The notes below the pieces were generated by a model, which did no database searches, was not told the origin of the DNA, and saw nothing but the letters and a program-made list of their open reading frames with translations. Both the position numbers and the translations under genes were made by a program. A stretch of DNA of 6,829 nucleotides from Actinomycetes bacterium (lineage in GTDB: Bacteria; Actinomycetota; Actinomycetes; Actinomycetales; JAJYRW01). The stretch lies in NCBI GenBank assembly GCA_021793895.1, contig JAJYRW010000073.1:1-6829 (forward strand), in the 5' to 3' direction. The number at the start of each line of letters is the position of its first letter. Position 1 is the first letter of the stretch. Shown here in pieces: positions 6,731 through 6,829 of the stretch.

Positions 6731-6829
6731 GTGAAAACTGAAACGGACGGGCTGGTCATCGTTGATAAACCGGCAGGCATTACGAGTCATGACGTGGTTA
6801 GCCGGGCGCGTCAAATTTTCGGTACTCGG
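6731..6829 (+). CDS. truB: tRNA pseudouridine(55) synthase TruB, N-terminal 33 codons (partial)
   Basis: TruB converts uridine 55 in the T-loop of tRNAs to pseudouridine and also acts as a tRNA chaperone. Only the N-terminus is in the window, but it carries the family opening [20 protein letters not shown] (7-26); the catalytic Asp motif (GHAGTLD in the family) lies beyond the right edge. GTG at 6731 is the only plausible start: the upstream in-frame stop is the rbfA TAG at 6719-6721. The nearest purine tract, AGAGG (6712-6716), is 14 bases away, which is long, so translation probably depends on coupling to rbfA. Confidence 0.94.
   Translation, partial: MKTETDGLVIVDKPAGITSHDVVSRARQIFGTR

Noticed and set aside
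1..6829. tRNA or rRNA genes, CRISPR arrays, insertion sequences, phage or defence genes
   Set aside because: None seen; all substantial coding space is explained by core housekeeping genes plus one lipoprotein.

Overview
The window is a stretch of the conserved actinobacterial translation and ribosome-assembly locus. Gene order is rimP - nusA - ylxR - infB - ylxP (DUF503) - rbfA - truB on the plus strand, with a divergent lipoprotein gene at the left edge. A high-GC actinomycete is indicated by several features: the gene order, a 323-residue NusA that ends after its KH domains, an IF2 with a long K/A/P- then G/R/P-rich linker, frequent GTG/TTG starts and a moderately high G+C content. Order Actinomycetales, perhaps family Actinomycetaceae, is my best guess. 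The sequence alone does not settle genus or species.

Layout. Positions 1-750 (minus strand) hold the first 250 codons of a predicted lipoprotein that runs off the left edge; its 3' end is unseen. Positions 751-847 are a divergent promoter region with a candidate -10 box and a short inverted repeat. rimP (848-1363) overlaps nusA (1360-2331) by ATGA. A 111-base gap with two consecutive predicted RNA stem-loops leads to ylxR (2443-2793, TTG start). A 67-base gap contains a strong hairpin whose 3' arm covers part of the infB Shine-Dalgarno sequence. infB occupies 2861-5782 (973 residues). The 118-base gap after infB holds a strong terminator-like hairpin (5841-5875), then a -10-like box 6 bases before the ATG of ylxP (5901-6197), which suggests a new, possibly leaderless, transcript. 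rbfA (6233-6721) and the first 33 codons of truB (from 6731) follow closely.

How the genes work together. RimP and RbfA are 30S maturation factors, NusA is the transcription elongation/termination/antitermination factor, YlxR is a small RNA-binding protein, IF2 is the initiator-tRNA GTPase, and TruB makes pseudouridine 55 in tRNA. The set couples rRNA/mRNA transcription to ribosome assembly and translation initiation. The divergent lipoprotein is probably functionally unrelated.

I did not find a new biological system. The genes are ordinary core genes. What deserves a second look is the non-coding architecture: four compact RNA structures placed at nusA/ylxR, ylxR/infB, infB/ylxP and ylxP/rbfA, which could set the relative output of the genes in this cluster.
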